From NCBI RefSeq assembly GCF_900103845.1, contig NZ_FNIJ01000005.1, positions 62,001 to 126,000 on the forward strand: a stretch of DNA of 64,000 nucleotides, written 5' to 3'. Both the position numbers and the translations under genes were made by a program. Within the stretch, counting starts at the first letter, position 1; the number at the start of each line of letters is the position of its first letter. The notes under the pieces are model-generated. The model ran no database searches. It had not been told where the DNA came from and saw nothing but the letters and a program-made list of their open reading frames with translations. This DNA is from Pseudomonas jinjuensis (GTDB taxonomy: Bacteria > Pseudomonadota > Gammaproteobacteria > Pseudomonadales > Pseudomonadaceae). Positions 1 through 10,200 of this stretch are shown here, piece by piece.

Positions 1-9
1 CCCGATGGC

Positions 10-963
10 TCAGGGAAGCAGACCTTTCTCCTTGTAGAAGCGCTCGGCGCCTGGGTGCAGGGGGATCGGCAGGTTCTTCGCCGCGTTCTCCAGGCTGATG
101 TCCTTGGCCGCCGCATGGGCGGTGACCAGGCGCGGCAGGTTGTCGAACATCTGCCGGGTCATCTGGTAGGCCAGATCGTCGCTGACGCCTTCGTGGGTCA
201 CCAGGATGTTGACGATGGTGGCAGTAGGCACGTCCGTGCTCTGGCCGTCGTAGGTGTCGGCCGGAATGTTGGCGCTCTGGTAGGCGTTGTTGCCGATCTT
301 CGCCACCACCTCGGCGGGAATCGGCACGAAGACTACCGGCAGGGTCGCCGCCAGGTCGCGGATCGACGCCTGGCCGAGGCCGGAGGATTGCAGGGTGGCG
401 TCGAGCTGGCGGTTCTTGATCAGCTCCACCGACTCGGCGAAGGGCAGGTACTCGACCTTGCCCATGTTCTCGTAGGTCAGGCCGGCGGCCTTGAAGATGG
501 CGCGGGCGTTGAGTTCGGTGCCGGACTTGGGCGCGCCGACCGAGATGCGCTTGCCCTTGAGGTCGGCCAGCGAGCTGATGCCCGACTCCTTGCTGGCGAC
601 GATCTGGATGTAGTTGGGATAGGTGCCGGCGATGGCCCGCAACTTCTTCAGCGGGGTCTTGAAGCCTGCTTCGGCGTCACCCTTCCAGGCATCGGCCACC
701 GAGTCGCCGAGGGCGAAGGCCAGCTCGCCACGGCCGGCCTGCAGCAGGTTGAGGTTCTCCACCGAGGCCTTGGTGGCCTGCACCGAAGTCTTGCTGCCTT
801 CGATGCCGTGGCTGTAGATCTGCGACAGGCCGACGCCCACGGGGTAGTACACCCCGCTGGTGCCGCCGGTAAGGATATTGATGAAGGTGGGAGCGGCCTG
901 GGCCGTGGCGCAGACAGCGAGGAAGGCGGCGCTGGCCAGTGCCAGGCGGGTGCGTCGTATCAT
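10..963 (-). CDS. TAXI-family TRAP transporter solute-binding protein
   Basis: A 317-aa periplasmic solute receptor for a tripartite ATP-independent (TRAP) transporter of the TAXI subclass, which typically binds small carboxylates such as glutamate-like or C4 acids. The ATG at 963 is chosen because it opens a clean signal peptide (basic MIRRTR, hydrophobic core, Ala-X-Ala ending in AQA) and is preceded by a GGAG (complement of 971-974). An in-frame start at 1113 would bury the signal peptide. The mature chain begins with TGGTSGVYYPVG, the family's N-terminal ligand-binding motif. The matching fused TRAP membrane subunit is not in the window; it would lie beyond the left edge. The ligand is unknown. 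Family assignment is strong. Confidence 0.9.
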   Translation of the reverse strand: MIRRTRLALASAAFLAVCATAQAAPTFINILTGGTSGVYYPVGVGLSQIYSHGIEGSKTSVQATKASVENLNLLQAGRGELAFALGDSVADAWKGDAEAGFKTPLKKLRAIAGTYPNYIQIVASKESGISSLADLKGKRISVGAPKSGTELNARAIFKAAGLTYENMGKVEYLPFAESVELIKNRQLDATLQSSGLGQASIRDLAATLPVVFVPIPAEVVAKIGNNAYQSANIPADTYDGQSTDVPTATIVNILVTHEGVSDDLAYQMTRQMFDNLPRLVTAHAAAKDISLENAAKNLPIPLHPGAERFYKEKGLLP

Positions 964-1426
964 GGGTCGTCTCCAGACTGTTGTTCTTATGCCTGAATGA
1001 CTAAACCTAGAACGATTGGCGATGGACTGCCCACTTTTTTGGCCAGGAGTCCGCTCGCGTGAGATCGCCCAAGGGGCCGGGACCGGCAACTCCGGAGCCC
1101 CCGCCGGCCTCATGGTGGAGGTGAAAAACCACGTCCACCCTACGCCTGCGGATGCATCCCGGTAGGGTGAATGACGCCTGAGGCGTTATCCACCATCCGT
1201 TCTGGCTGAAGCAGTCGCTGCATATTTCCACCCAGCTGCCCCGCGGTCGCGTGAATGCTCCGGCATCACCGTTCCCCATGATGGTGCCGCGCACCGCGGC
1301 TGGCGGGTCCGGCAGTCCTTTTGGGGTATCGCCCCTCGGTATCGATCGACTTATATATGCGGGTCATCCGTTTCCCCCGTGGGTCGGCCGTACCGCTGGC
1401 CTGTCATAGATCTGAGGAGCACCTCG
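964..1426. other. Intergenic region between divergent genes, with repeat palindromes
   Basis: 463 bases without a convincing gene. It separates the leftward TAXI receptor from the rightward ACAD pair, so promoters for both should lie here. Positions 1127-1199 hold degenerate GTAGGGTG / GGCGTTATCC palindromes of the kind scattered through the window. An AT-rich stretch at 1351-1358 (TTATATAT) is the only obvious promoter-like feature before the ACAD gene. The phrase GACCGGCAACTCCG near 1080 recurs at about 3828. Confidence 0.5.
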
Positions 1427-2626
<1,200 letters not shown>

Positions 2627-2638
2627 GGGGAACGGACC

Positions 2639-3781
2639 ATGGACTTCAAACTCAGCGAAGAGCAGCAGATGCTGCAGGACACCGCGGCCCGCCTGGTGCG
2701 TGACGCCTATGGCTTCGAGGAACGCGAGAAGTATCGTCAGAGCGAACTCGGTTTCAGTGAGGAAATGTGGCGGCAGTTCGGCGAGCTGGGCCTGGCCGCC
2801 GTGCCGTTCGCCGAGGAATCCGGTGGCTTCGGCGGCAGCGGCGTGGAAACCCGCCTGATCATGGCCGAACTGGGTCGCAACCTGTGCCTGGAACCCTACC
2901 TGCACTCGGTGATCTTCGCCGGCGGGCTGGTCGAACAGCTGGGCAGCGCCGAGCAGAAGGCCGAGCTGCTGCCGCAGGTGGCGAGCACCAGCCTGCAACT
3001 GGCGGTCGCCCTGGAAGAAGCGCAGAGCCACTACCAGCTGCACGACGTGAGTACCCGCGCCGAAATGGTGGAAGGCGGCTGGCGCCTGAATGGCCGCAAG
3101 GCCGTGGTGTTCGGCGGCCACAGCGCCGGGTTGATCCTGGTTTCCGCCCGGGTTGCCGGTGCGCAGCGCGACGAGGCGGGCATCAGCCTGTTCCTGGTCG
3201 ATCCGCAGGGCGCAGGCGTGCGCCGTCGCGAGTACCCGACCATGGACGGCCGCAAGGCCTGCGAGCTGTTCCTCGACAACCTGGTAGTGCCCGCCAACGC
3301 GCTGCTCGGGGCGAACGGCGAAGCCCTGGCTGCGCTGCGCTACCAGCAGGGCCGCGCCATCGCCGCACAGTGCGCGGAAGCGGTCGGCAGCATGGAGGCC
3401 GCCTGCGCGCTGACCCTGGACTACCTGAAGACCCGCAAGCAGTTCGGCGTGGTGATCGGCCAGTTCCAGGCCCTGCAGCACCGCATGGTGGACATGCGCA
3501 TGGAGCTGGAACAGGCCGCGTCGATCGCGATCCTCGCCGCCAGCGTGGCCGACGAGCCGGACAGCGAGGAACGCAGCCGCGCCCTGGCGGCGGCCAAGTA
3601 CATCGTCAGCCGCGCCGGCCGCTTCATCGCCGACAACGCGATCCAGTTGCACGGCGGCATCGGCCTGACCTGGGAATACGTGCTGTCGCACCACGCCAAG
3701 CATCTGCTGATGCTGGCCCGGCAGTTCGGCGACGACGACCAGCATCTGCGTGATTTCGTGCGGTTGATGAAGAGGGCGTGA
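2639..3781 (+). CDS. Acyl-CoA dehydrogenase, partner (beta-type) subunit
   Basis: A 380-aa ACAD-family protein directly after the alpha-type gene and almost certainly its heteromeric partner. It begins MDFKLSEEQQMLQDTAARL. The segment that should carry the SEPxAGSD motif reads EEAQSHYQLHDV. The catalytic Glu-Arg of the C-terminal domain is replaced in QQGRAIAAQ, so it lacks an evident active-site base. In mycobacterial FadE heterotetramers (alpha2beta2) such partners supply structure while the active site sits mainly on alpha. It is closely similar to the protein at 49683-50825. A hairpin follows the stop. Confidence 0.9.
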   Translation: MDFKLSEEQQMLQDTAARLVRDAYGFEEREKYRQSELGFSEEMWRQFGELGLAAVPFAEESGGFGGSGVETRLIMAELGRNLCLEPYLHSVIFAGGLVEQLGSAEQKAELLPQVASTSLQLAVALEEAQSHYQLHDVSTRAEMVEGGWRLNGRKAVVFGGHSAGLILVSARVAGAQRDEAGISLFLVDPQGAGVRRREYPTMDGRKACELFLDNLVVPANALLGANGEALAALRYQQGRAIAAQCAEAVGSMEAACALTLDYLKTRKQFGVVIGQFQALQHRMVDMRMELEQAASIAILAASVADEPDSEERSRALAAAKYIVSRAGRFIADNAIQLHGGIGLTWEYVLSHHAKHLLMLARQFGDDDQHLRDFVRLMKRA

Positions 3782-3806
3782 GCCGGGAAGCCACTGCAGG
3801 GTTGCA

Positions 3807-3827
3807 CCCTCACCCAGAGGGTGAGGG
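3807..3827. terminator. Hairpin between convergent genes
   Basis: A perfect 9-bp stem (CCCTCACCC / GGGTGAGGG) with an AGA loop, 26 bases after the ACAD beta stop and between two convergent genes. No strong T-run follows, so it may be a weak bidirectional terminator or RNA-end stabiliser. A GTAGGAGCGGGCCATGCCCGCGA repeat follows at about 3864-3886. Confidence 0.45.
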
Positions 3828-3912
3828 GACCGGCAACTCCGAAGCATCCCGGCGGCGCCAACTGTAGGAGCGGGCCATGCCCGCGAACCCTCGCGGCCTC
3901 AATCCCGACCCC

Positions 3913-4983
3913 TCACCCCTGCATCCCATAGAAGCGCACCGCGTTGTCGCGGAAGATCGCCTTCAGCGCGCCCATCCCGTAGGGCGCGACCACCCGCAGA
4001 TTGGCCTCGATGATGTCCGACAGCCGCGCGGTGACCTTGTCCATCGGGAAGTTCGACGCGAACATCAGGCGCTCCGGACCGAACACCCGGATCGCATGCT
4101 CGATGCACGGCGAAACCAGTTCGGCGATGGTCTCCACCCCGGCCAGTTCGCGCCGGCGGTGGAAGGCGTGGCCGAGCACCGGCATCAGCAGCCCCGAAAT
4201 CTTCCCATGCACATGCCTGTGCTGCGCCAGTTCGGCGAGGTCGTCCTTCCAGCGGGCGTAGATGTCCGAGCGTTCGCCGACGCTGCGTCCGGTGAAGCGG
4301 CCGACCGGGCCGAACATGCCCACCGGGGTGGCGAGGTGGTCGATCACCAGCGGCACTTCCGGGAAGTTCTTCGCCAGTTGGATGACGTCCGGCAACTGGG
4401 TGGAATAGGCCCAGGCGTCGAAGCTCAGGCCGTGTTCGGCGAGGCGGGCATAGCCGCGCTGGAAGGCCGGGTCGCGGTACAGCCCCGGGCGCCGGCTCCA
4501 GTCATGCACGCCGGGGTCGTCGTGATGCGCGGCCATGCGGCGGATGCCGCGGAACAGCGGCGAGGCCTTGCGGTGTTCGGCCAGCACCTGGTCGAAGCAG
4601 GCGGCGGTCGGGTCGGCGGTGCCGATGATGGCGCCGAGCCGCGGCTTGTCCGCTCCGAACGGCAGTCCGGCGACCCAGCGGGTTTCGCCGACCACGCCGA
4701 AATCCCTGTGCTGGTGCCAGCCCGCCTCGATGTGCACCACCGCCTCGACGCTGTAGGCGCTGCAGTCCGCCGCATAGTTCTCCGGCCGGTAGGGCGCCAG
4801 CACGTGGTCGGTGAGGCCCACGGTATCCAGCGTGGCGCGCGGCTGGGTGGCGCGGACCACGCGCTCCAGCAGGCGCGGATGCCTGCCGAGCAGCCTGACC
4901 GCGAGGCCGGCTCTGTGCGGCGTGGTGTACGGGTCCCACTGGTGGATGTGGGGATCGACGATGGCGAAGGAGAGCGAGTTCAA
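3913..4983 (-). CDS. Amidohydrolase-family TIM-barrel metal-dependent hydrolase
   Basis: A 356-aa protein of the amidohydrolase-2 superfamily (fuconolactonase / 2-pyrone-dicarboxylate lactonase-like). The N-terminal metal motif is DPHIHQWDP. Further candidate ligands lie in VVHIEAGW and VIDHLATP, and the C-terminal strand carries MFASNFPMDK, the Asn form common in lactonase-like members. The start is a TTG at 4983: no ATG fits the reading frame, and AAAGGTGA lies about eight bases upstream. That ribosome-binding site lies in a 15-bp palindrome. The gene is divergent from the thiolase-fold gene at 5228 and convergent with the ACAD pair. Plausible roles are lactone or C-C bond hydrolysis. The substrate cannot be read from the sequence. 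Confidence 0.82.
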   Translation of the reverse strand: MNSLSFAIVDPHIHQWDPYTTPHRAGLAVRLLGRHPRLLERVVRATQPRATLDTVGLTDHVLAPYRPENYAADCSAYSVEAVVHIEAGWHQHRDFGVVGETRWVAGLPFGADKPRLGAIIGTADPTAACFDQVLAEHRKASPLFRGIRRMAAHHDDPGVHDWSRRPGLYRDPAFQRGYARLAEHGLSFDAWAYSTQLPDVIQLAKNFPEVPLVIDHLATPVGMFGPVGRFTGRSVGERSDIYARWKDDLAELAQHRHVHGKISGLLMPVLGHAFHRRRELAGVETIAELVSPCIEHAIRVFGPERLMFASNFPMDKVTARLSDIIEANLRVVAPYGMGALKAIFRDNAVRFYGMQG

Positions 4984-4996
4984 GGTGATTCACCTT
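4982..4996 (-). promoter_or_regulatory. Palindrome covering the ribosome-binding site of the TTG-start gene
   Basis: AAGGTGA-T-TCACCTT is a perfect 7+1+7 inverted repeat. It overlaps the Shine-Dalgarno and first start-codon bases of the amidohydrolase. It could be an operator or an RNA hairpin that limits translation. The structure is seen directly; the function is inference. Confidence 0.35.
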
Positions 4997-5165
4997 TTGC
5001 GCGGTGTTTTCGGCCCGGGCTGTTCAGGATAGATGGCAATCGGCCGGATGCTTGCGGTTGGGGGCGCTTGTTGGCGGTCCGGGTTTCATCCGGCGGCGGT
5101 GTGGCCGGGTAGCGAGATTTTCGCTGTGGAGGTCGCCGGCAGCTCGGGGAATCCCCCCTTTACGA

Positions 5166-5212
5166 GTAGTGCGTTTCGATTGTCGAGTACCTAAGGTAGT
5201 GCGATCGAATGT
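5166..5212. promoter_or_regulatory. Direct repeat, 30-bp phase, in a divergent promoter region
   Basis: GTAGTGCG followed by a TCGA..TGTC-like tail occurs at 5166-5184 and again at 5196-5212, exactly 30 bp apart (about three helical turns). It lies just upstream of the 5228 gene within the 244-bp divergent region. A regulator binding two sites on one DNA face is the simplest reading. An imperfect palindrome around GGGGAATCCCC lies just before it at about 5147-5158. Confidence 0.35.
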
Positions 5213-5227
5213 CTGGGGGCTTGTCGA

Positions 5228-6400
5228 ATGAAACGTCGCGTCAACGTGCTGGGGGTGGGCGTCACCGGGTTCAGCCGCCCGGGGGATGCTCCGGGCTTTT
5301 CGCAGCTGGCCGCCGAGGCCGCTCATCTGGCGATCGCCGATGCCGGCGTCGATCCGGCGCAGATCAGGGCCGCCTATGCCGGCTTCGCCGGCGGTCATAT
5401 CTCCCGCGGCTGCGGAGTGCAGGGCATGGACCTGGCGGGCCTCCCCGACCTTGGCGCCATCTGTTGCGGCTGCAGTACCGCGGCGTTCCATCTGGCCAGC
5501 CAGATGATCGAGACCGGCAGCGCTGAATGCGCGCTGGTGGTCGGCTTCGAGTGGCTGGAAGCAGGCGAGCCGGAGAGCGTGGCGCTGGATCTGGACCGTT
5601 CCTTCGCTGCCCAGCTGCAGGCCCTGCAGGGCAGCCGGAAGCTTGCCGGCCGTGGGCTGGCGCAGCAGATCTTCGCCGGCGCGGCGCGCGAATACATGCA
5701 GCGGCATGGCGCGCGCCGGGAAAACTTCGCCATGGTCGCGCTGAAGGCGCACGAGCATGCCAGCCGCAATCCCCGGGCCTTGTACGCACGCAGCCTGACG
5801 CTGGACGAGGTGCTGGCGGCGGAACCGGTCATCGACCCGCTGACCGCGCTGCAATGCAGCCAGCCCGCCAACGGCGCGGCGGCGGTGGTGCTGTGCTCCG
5901 ACGACTTCGCCAGACGCCACGCCGGCGCGCGGCCGGTGCGCATCGCGGCGCAGGCCAGTGCGCGGATGCTGCTGGGGGAGGGTGGCGACGGCTCCTTCAC
6001 CTGGGCTGCCGGCCACGGCCTGAACGCGACGGCGGCGCAACTGGCCTACGAACAGGCGGGCATCGGCCCTGACGAAATCCAGGTCTGCGAGCTGGACGAC
6101 AGCTTCACCGCCAGCGAAGTGCTGCTCTACGAATCGCTCGGCTTCTGCCGCGAAGGCGGGGCGGAAGGCTTCATCGAGGACGGCGACAACTCCTACGGCG
6201 GCAGGCTGGTGGTCAACCCATCCGGCGGCGCGCTGTCCTGCGGCTACGCCCGTGGCGCCATGCCACTGGTGCAGTGCGCCGAACTGGTAACGCAACTTCG
6301 CGGCGCCGCCGGCCCGCGCCAGGTGAAGGGAGCGCGCAATGCGCTACAGCAGTTCCTCGGCCTCGGGGGCAGCAGCGTGGTGACCATTTACCAGGTGTGA
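5228..6400 (+). CDS. Thiolase-fold (SCP2/lipid-transfer type) protein with altered active site
   Basis: A 390-aa protein of the SCP2-thiolase / lipid-transfer branch, aligning end to end with the canonical thiolase at 34865-36049. A Cys pair at residues 79-80 (GAICCGCS) matches the nucleophile position. However, the HDCF motif has become DDSF (residues 290-293) and the GHPLGATG base has become GYARGAMP, with Tyr340 replacing the His. Loss of the GHP His makes ordinary thiolysis unlikely. Tyr at this position recalls the repurposed active site of steroid retro-aldolases of the Ltp2 type. No DUF35 partner lies beside it. It could be an aldolase subunit, a thioesterase-like enzyme or an inactive paralogue. 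Fold certain, reaction not. Confidence 0.75.
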   Translation: MKRRVNVLGVGVTGFSRPGDAPGFSQLAAEAAHLAIADAGVDPAQIRAAYAGFAGGHISRGCGVQGMDLAGLPDLGAICCGCSTAAFHLASQMIETGSAECALVVGFEWLEAGEPESVALDLDRSFAAQLQALQGSRKLAGRGLAQQIFAGAAREYMQRHGARRENFAMVALKAHEHASRNPRALYARSLTLDEVLAAEPVIDPLTALQCSQPANGAAAVVLCSDDFARRHAGARPVRIAAQASARMLLGEGGDGSFTWAAGHGLNATAAQLAYEQAGIGPDEIQVCELDDSFTASEVLLYESLGFCREGGAEGFIEDGDNSYGGRLVVNPSGGALSCGYARGAMPLVQCAELVTQLRGAAGPRQVKGARNALQQFLGLGGSSVVTIYQV

Positions 6401-6442
6401 TCGGGGCTGGGGGCGATAGCGCCCGTGACATCATGTTCATAT

Positions 6443-6468
6443 CGTTCCCACGTTCCCGCGTGGGAACG
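6443..6468. repeat. REP-like palindrome (GTTCCCACG family)
   Basis: A 10-bp stem CGTTCCCACG / CGTGGGAACG with a six-base loop. Family members recur at 42453-42478, 42528-42551 and 63331-63356, always between genes. This is typical of Pseudomonas REP elements. Confidence 0.75.
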
Positions 6469-6689
6469 CAGCTCTCGACCCTCCCGCGTCGCCTTGCCCT
6501 TGTCGTCGGTGTGGAACCAGTACTTGTCGATGCACACCCTGGCGCCGGTCGTTGTCACCTGAATTCCTATAGGTGTTTTCCGATGCCTACGAGCAGTCGG
6601 AGGGCGTTCTCGTGGGCGACAGGTTGCACTGGCATGTCCGTATGACAAAACCTGGCTGGGCTACTCATATCCCATACCCACATCAGATT

Positions 6690-6776
6690 CATGGATAAAT
6701 TAAGAGTGCTCTGAAATATTTTTCCGTGAATCTTCTTTACCTTCAGCCTAGCCAAAATTGCTGCAGGTCTATCCAT
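6690..6776 (-). pseudogene. Possible transposase C-terminal remnant (copy 1)
   Basis: The lower strand can be read as RPAAILARLKVKKIHGKIFQ then STL. It resembles the decayed peptide at 16888-16999 (PPAAFDARRLRR, GGICQSTL). The paired DNA AGTGCTCTGA[A/C]ATATT (6705-6720 and 16907-16922) differs at one of 16 positions. The S-T-L-x-H-x-PAAF pattern in copy 2 recalls the tail of IS3-like integrase-core transposases. The shared fossil is seen in the sequence; the identity is a guess. Confidence 0.3.
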
Positions 6777-7260
6777 GTAAAGATGAAACTTCTGCAGTAC
6801 CGGCTCTCCAGTGTTGGCTGCAATTTATTACGGCGCGTCTCTATATTGCAGTGGGCGGAATAAACGAACTGGTTGGCAGTTGATGCTCGCAATTTTTGTT
6901 GGCCCTTATTCGCTTGCCTATTTGTAATGAACATAAATAGCAACCAATACCTTTTCGCAATGTCGCCAGTTCCTGGATTGCATCGAAATGCACAGTCGCC
7001 TGCTCTGGCGATACGGCGTCTGCCTCCATTTAATTCCGCACTTCTGCCAAGCCGCCACAGCGCCGTGATGATATGCGCCGGAGTAGTAATTCGCGCCTGC
7101 GGTCGCCCGCCATGTGCTGCGTGCTATCGAAGTTGTTTCCCCAATCCTGCTTCCCCCTGAAACGTCCGTCGATTCAGTAATAAATCGTTGTGCTGTAACC
7201 CATTCCAAATTATTTCCCATTGAAATCAGTAGTGGGCCGTGCGCCTGCCCAGAGGTTTTT

Positions 7261-10200
7261 GTGAACAAGACTTATCGAGTTGTCTGGAGCGAAAGCAAGG
7301 GTGGTTATGTCGCTGTTGCAGAGACGACAAAAAGTCGCAAGAAAACCAAGTCGATAGTTTCCAGCGTGGTACTTGCAACTGCGCCATTGTTCCTGGTTGG
7401 GGGGATTTATAGCTCGGCAATGGCGGCACCGACGTCAACCATCCCCGGCGTGCCTGCTGGAGCTCCGGGATCCAGCGGCTCTAATGGTCAGCCGGGCATA
7501 TGGGTCAACGACAGCACGGATGGGGGCTGCATCGTGGCCTATGACGCCAGCAGTGGTTCCGGTGGCGGAACTGGAAACCAGTGGTATGGCATCAATGGGT
7601 CCACGTACAAGAACTACCTGCCAGGTTGTGACGCCACTGGTAATCTGGGGGCCGGTGCCTACAATACCCAGACGAATCGGACACTGTTCTTCGGCGACGG
7701 CACCAGTGCCATATCGCTGAGCCTTGGCGGAAGCCTCTATGTCAACTCTGGTCGTGTGGGCCTGAACAACAAGGTTGATGGCACCAACTCCATGGCGATC
7801 GGCAACGTCGACGAAAACGGAGGAGGAACGTCGGCCACCGGGAATGACTCGATCTCGATAGGCAATGATGCCCAGGCAGCGGGAGACAACAGTACCGCGC
7901 TGGGTACGGATGCCCAGGCATTGGAAAACAACGGTACCGCGTTGGGTGCGGACGCCAAGGTATCCATAGCGGACGGCGTGGCTATCGGTAGCAAGTCGGT
8001 TTCAGACAGGCCGGCGGACGTGGATGGATATGTGCCGACTGGCGCTAGAACAGAGCTAAAAGCCGCAATCGAGGCCACCAGGAGTACGCTGGGTGGCTTG
8101 AGCGTCGGCGATCCCAACAATGCCACCTTGAAGCAGTACCGCCAGATCACCGGAGTTGCCGCAGGCACCGAGGATTCCGATGCCGTCAACGTGGCGCAGC
8201 TCACGGCCGCACAGACTCACTACTACAGCGTGAACGACAACGGCGTCGTTGGTGGCAATTACGCCAACGATGGAGCCGCGGGCCTAGGTGCATTGGCCGC
8301 CGGCATCGCTGCCGGCGCCACCGGAGATAACGCCACGGCAGTGGGTGCGAGCGCCTCGGCGAATGCAGATGCGGCTACAGCGATTGGCTATCAGGCTATG
8401 GCGCTTGTGACCAACTCGATCGCCCTGGGTAGCGGAGCGAAGGCTTCCGTCACCGACGGCGTTGCTCTTGGCGCAGACTCGGCGGCCGATACTGCTGCTG
8501 GTGTTGCGGGGTACGACCCATTAACGAAACTGGCTTCCACCGACACCAGCGCTACCTGGAAGAGCACCCAGGGTGCCGTCAGCGTGGGTGATGTCGCCAC
8601 TGGCAAGACCCGTCAGATCAACAGCGTCGCAGCCGGTACAGCCGACACCGATGCGGTCAACGTTGCCCAATTGAAGAAGTCGATTTCCGGCTCGGCAACA
8701 CATTATTACAGCGTCAACGACGGCGGCACTGTAGGCGGCAACTACAACAACGATGGCGCCACGGGCGCGAACGCACTCGCTGCCGGCGTGAAGGCCGTGG
8801 CCAGCAGCCAGAAAAGCATTGCCATCGGTTACGACGCGCAGGCCACCGGCACCACTGGCGACGCCATTGCCATCGGCTCCGGCTCCAGGACTACGGGCGA
8901 CCAGGCTGTGGGGATCGGAAAAGGCGCTTCTGCCGGCGGAGGCAGCGCCGTGGCAATCGGATCGGCAGCGACTGCTACGGGCGGATCCAACGTCGCCATT
9001 GGCAATAACGCAAAGGCGGAGGGCGGTAGCTGGGCTACGGCAGTAGGCTTTGGCGCAAAGACGAGCGACGTCGCGGCTGCGGCGCTGGGCTACAACGCGC
9101 AGGCGGGCTACTACGGCACTGCACTCGGAGCAATTGCTGTGGCGGGAAACAATGCGACGGCGGTGGGCACCAAGACGACCGCCAGCGGAAGCACGTCGCT
9201 GGCCGCGGGCTACTCCGCGAACTCCTCCGGGCAGTACTCCACGGCCGTCGGCCCGTACGCCAAGGCATCTGGCCAGGGCAGCACGGCGCTGGGCGGTGAC
9301 TACAACCTGGGAGCCAGTGCGGTTTCGGCCAATAGCGTTGCGCTCGGCTCCGGTTCGGTTGCCAACGTGAACAAGAATATCGTGGGCGTCGATCCGCGGA
9401 CCGGCCTGGCTTCGACCAGCGTGACGTCCGTCTGGAAAAGTACGACTGGCGCGGTAAGCGTGGGCGACGTCGCCAACGGGGTTACCCGTCAGATCGTCAG
9501 CGTGGCAGCCGGCACGGCCGACTCCGATGCGGTCAACGTGGCGCAGTTGAAGTCGGCCACCACGCACTACTACAGCGTGAAAGACAACGGCACGACTGGT
9601 GGCAACTACGCCAACGATGGCGCCACGGGATCGGGGGCGTTGGCCGCTGGCTTCAGTAGCGCTGCCGCCGGAACCCAATCCACGGCAGTGGGTTACAACA
9701 ACAACGCCAGCGGGGATTCGTCCGTTGCCGTGGGCAGCCGCAACCTTGCGACTGCCGATGGCGCCATTGCCATCGGCAACCAAACAAAGGCGACAGCCGC
9801 GAATACGGTGGCTATCGGCACCTTTGCGCAAGTAGACAACGCCTATGGTGTTGCCATTGGCTACCAGGCCGCTACATCGACTGGGTCGGCTGGCGTTGCC
9901 GTGGGCGATCAGTCCAAGGCCACTGGCACCGGTGCCGCCGCTTTGGGCTATGGGGCCAAGGCTAATGGAGATAATTCGACGGCATTAGGCGCAGGGACCA
10001 ATGCCACCGAATATTCGACGGCGGTGGGTATTTCTTCCGTGGCGCAAAAATCCTCGTTGGCTGCAGGGTATTTTGCCAGCGCTACCGGCAATAATTCGGC
10101 CGCCTTGGGCTACCGCGCCAATGCCCTGGGGGACTTCTCCGTGGCGCTGGGTACTCACGCCAATGCCTCTGCGGCGGACAGTGTGGCGCTGGGCAGGTAT

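Larger units (their letters stand above)
6401..7260. other. Long AT-rich leader upstream of the giant adhesin
   Basis: 860 bases with no convincing gene. It begins with a GTTCCCACG..CGTGGGAAC palindrome. From about 6570 to 7260 it is clearly richer in A and T than anything else in the window. The lower strand at 6690-6776 holds a decayed peptide resembling one upstream of the second adhesin. A leader of this size and composition suggests xenogeneic-silencer (MvaT-type) control or foreign origin; both are inference. Confidence 0.5.

Noticed and set aside
6388-6648. Small leftward open frame before the adhesin leader
   Set aside because: Part of it reads like a protein (QVTTTGARVCIDKYWFHTDD), but it spans a REP palindrome, has no ribosome-binding site and no recognised family.
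7114-7260. N-terminal extension of adhesin 1 to an upstream ATG
   Set aside because: The extended signal peptide region NKTYRVVW begins at the GTG at 7261, as in the second adhesin. The extension has no family similarity.
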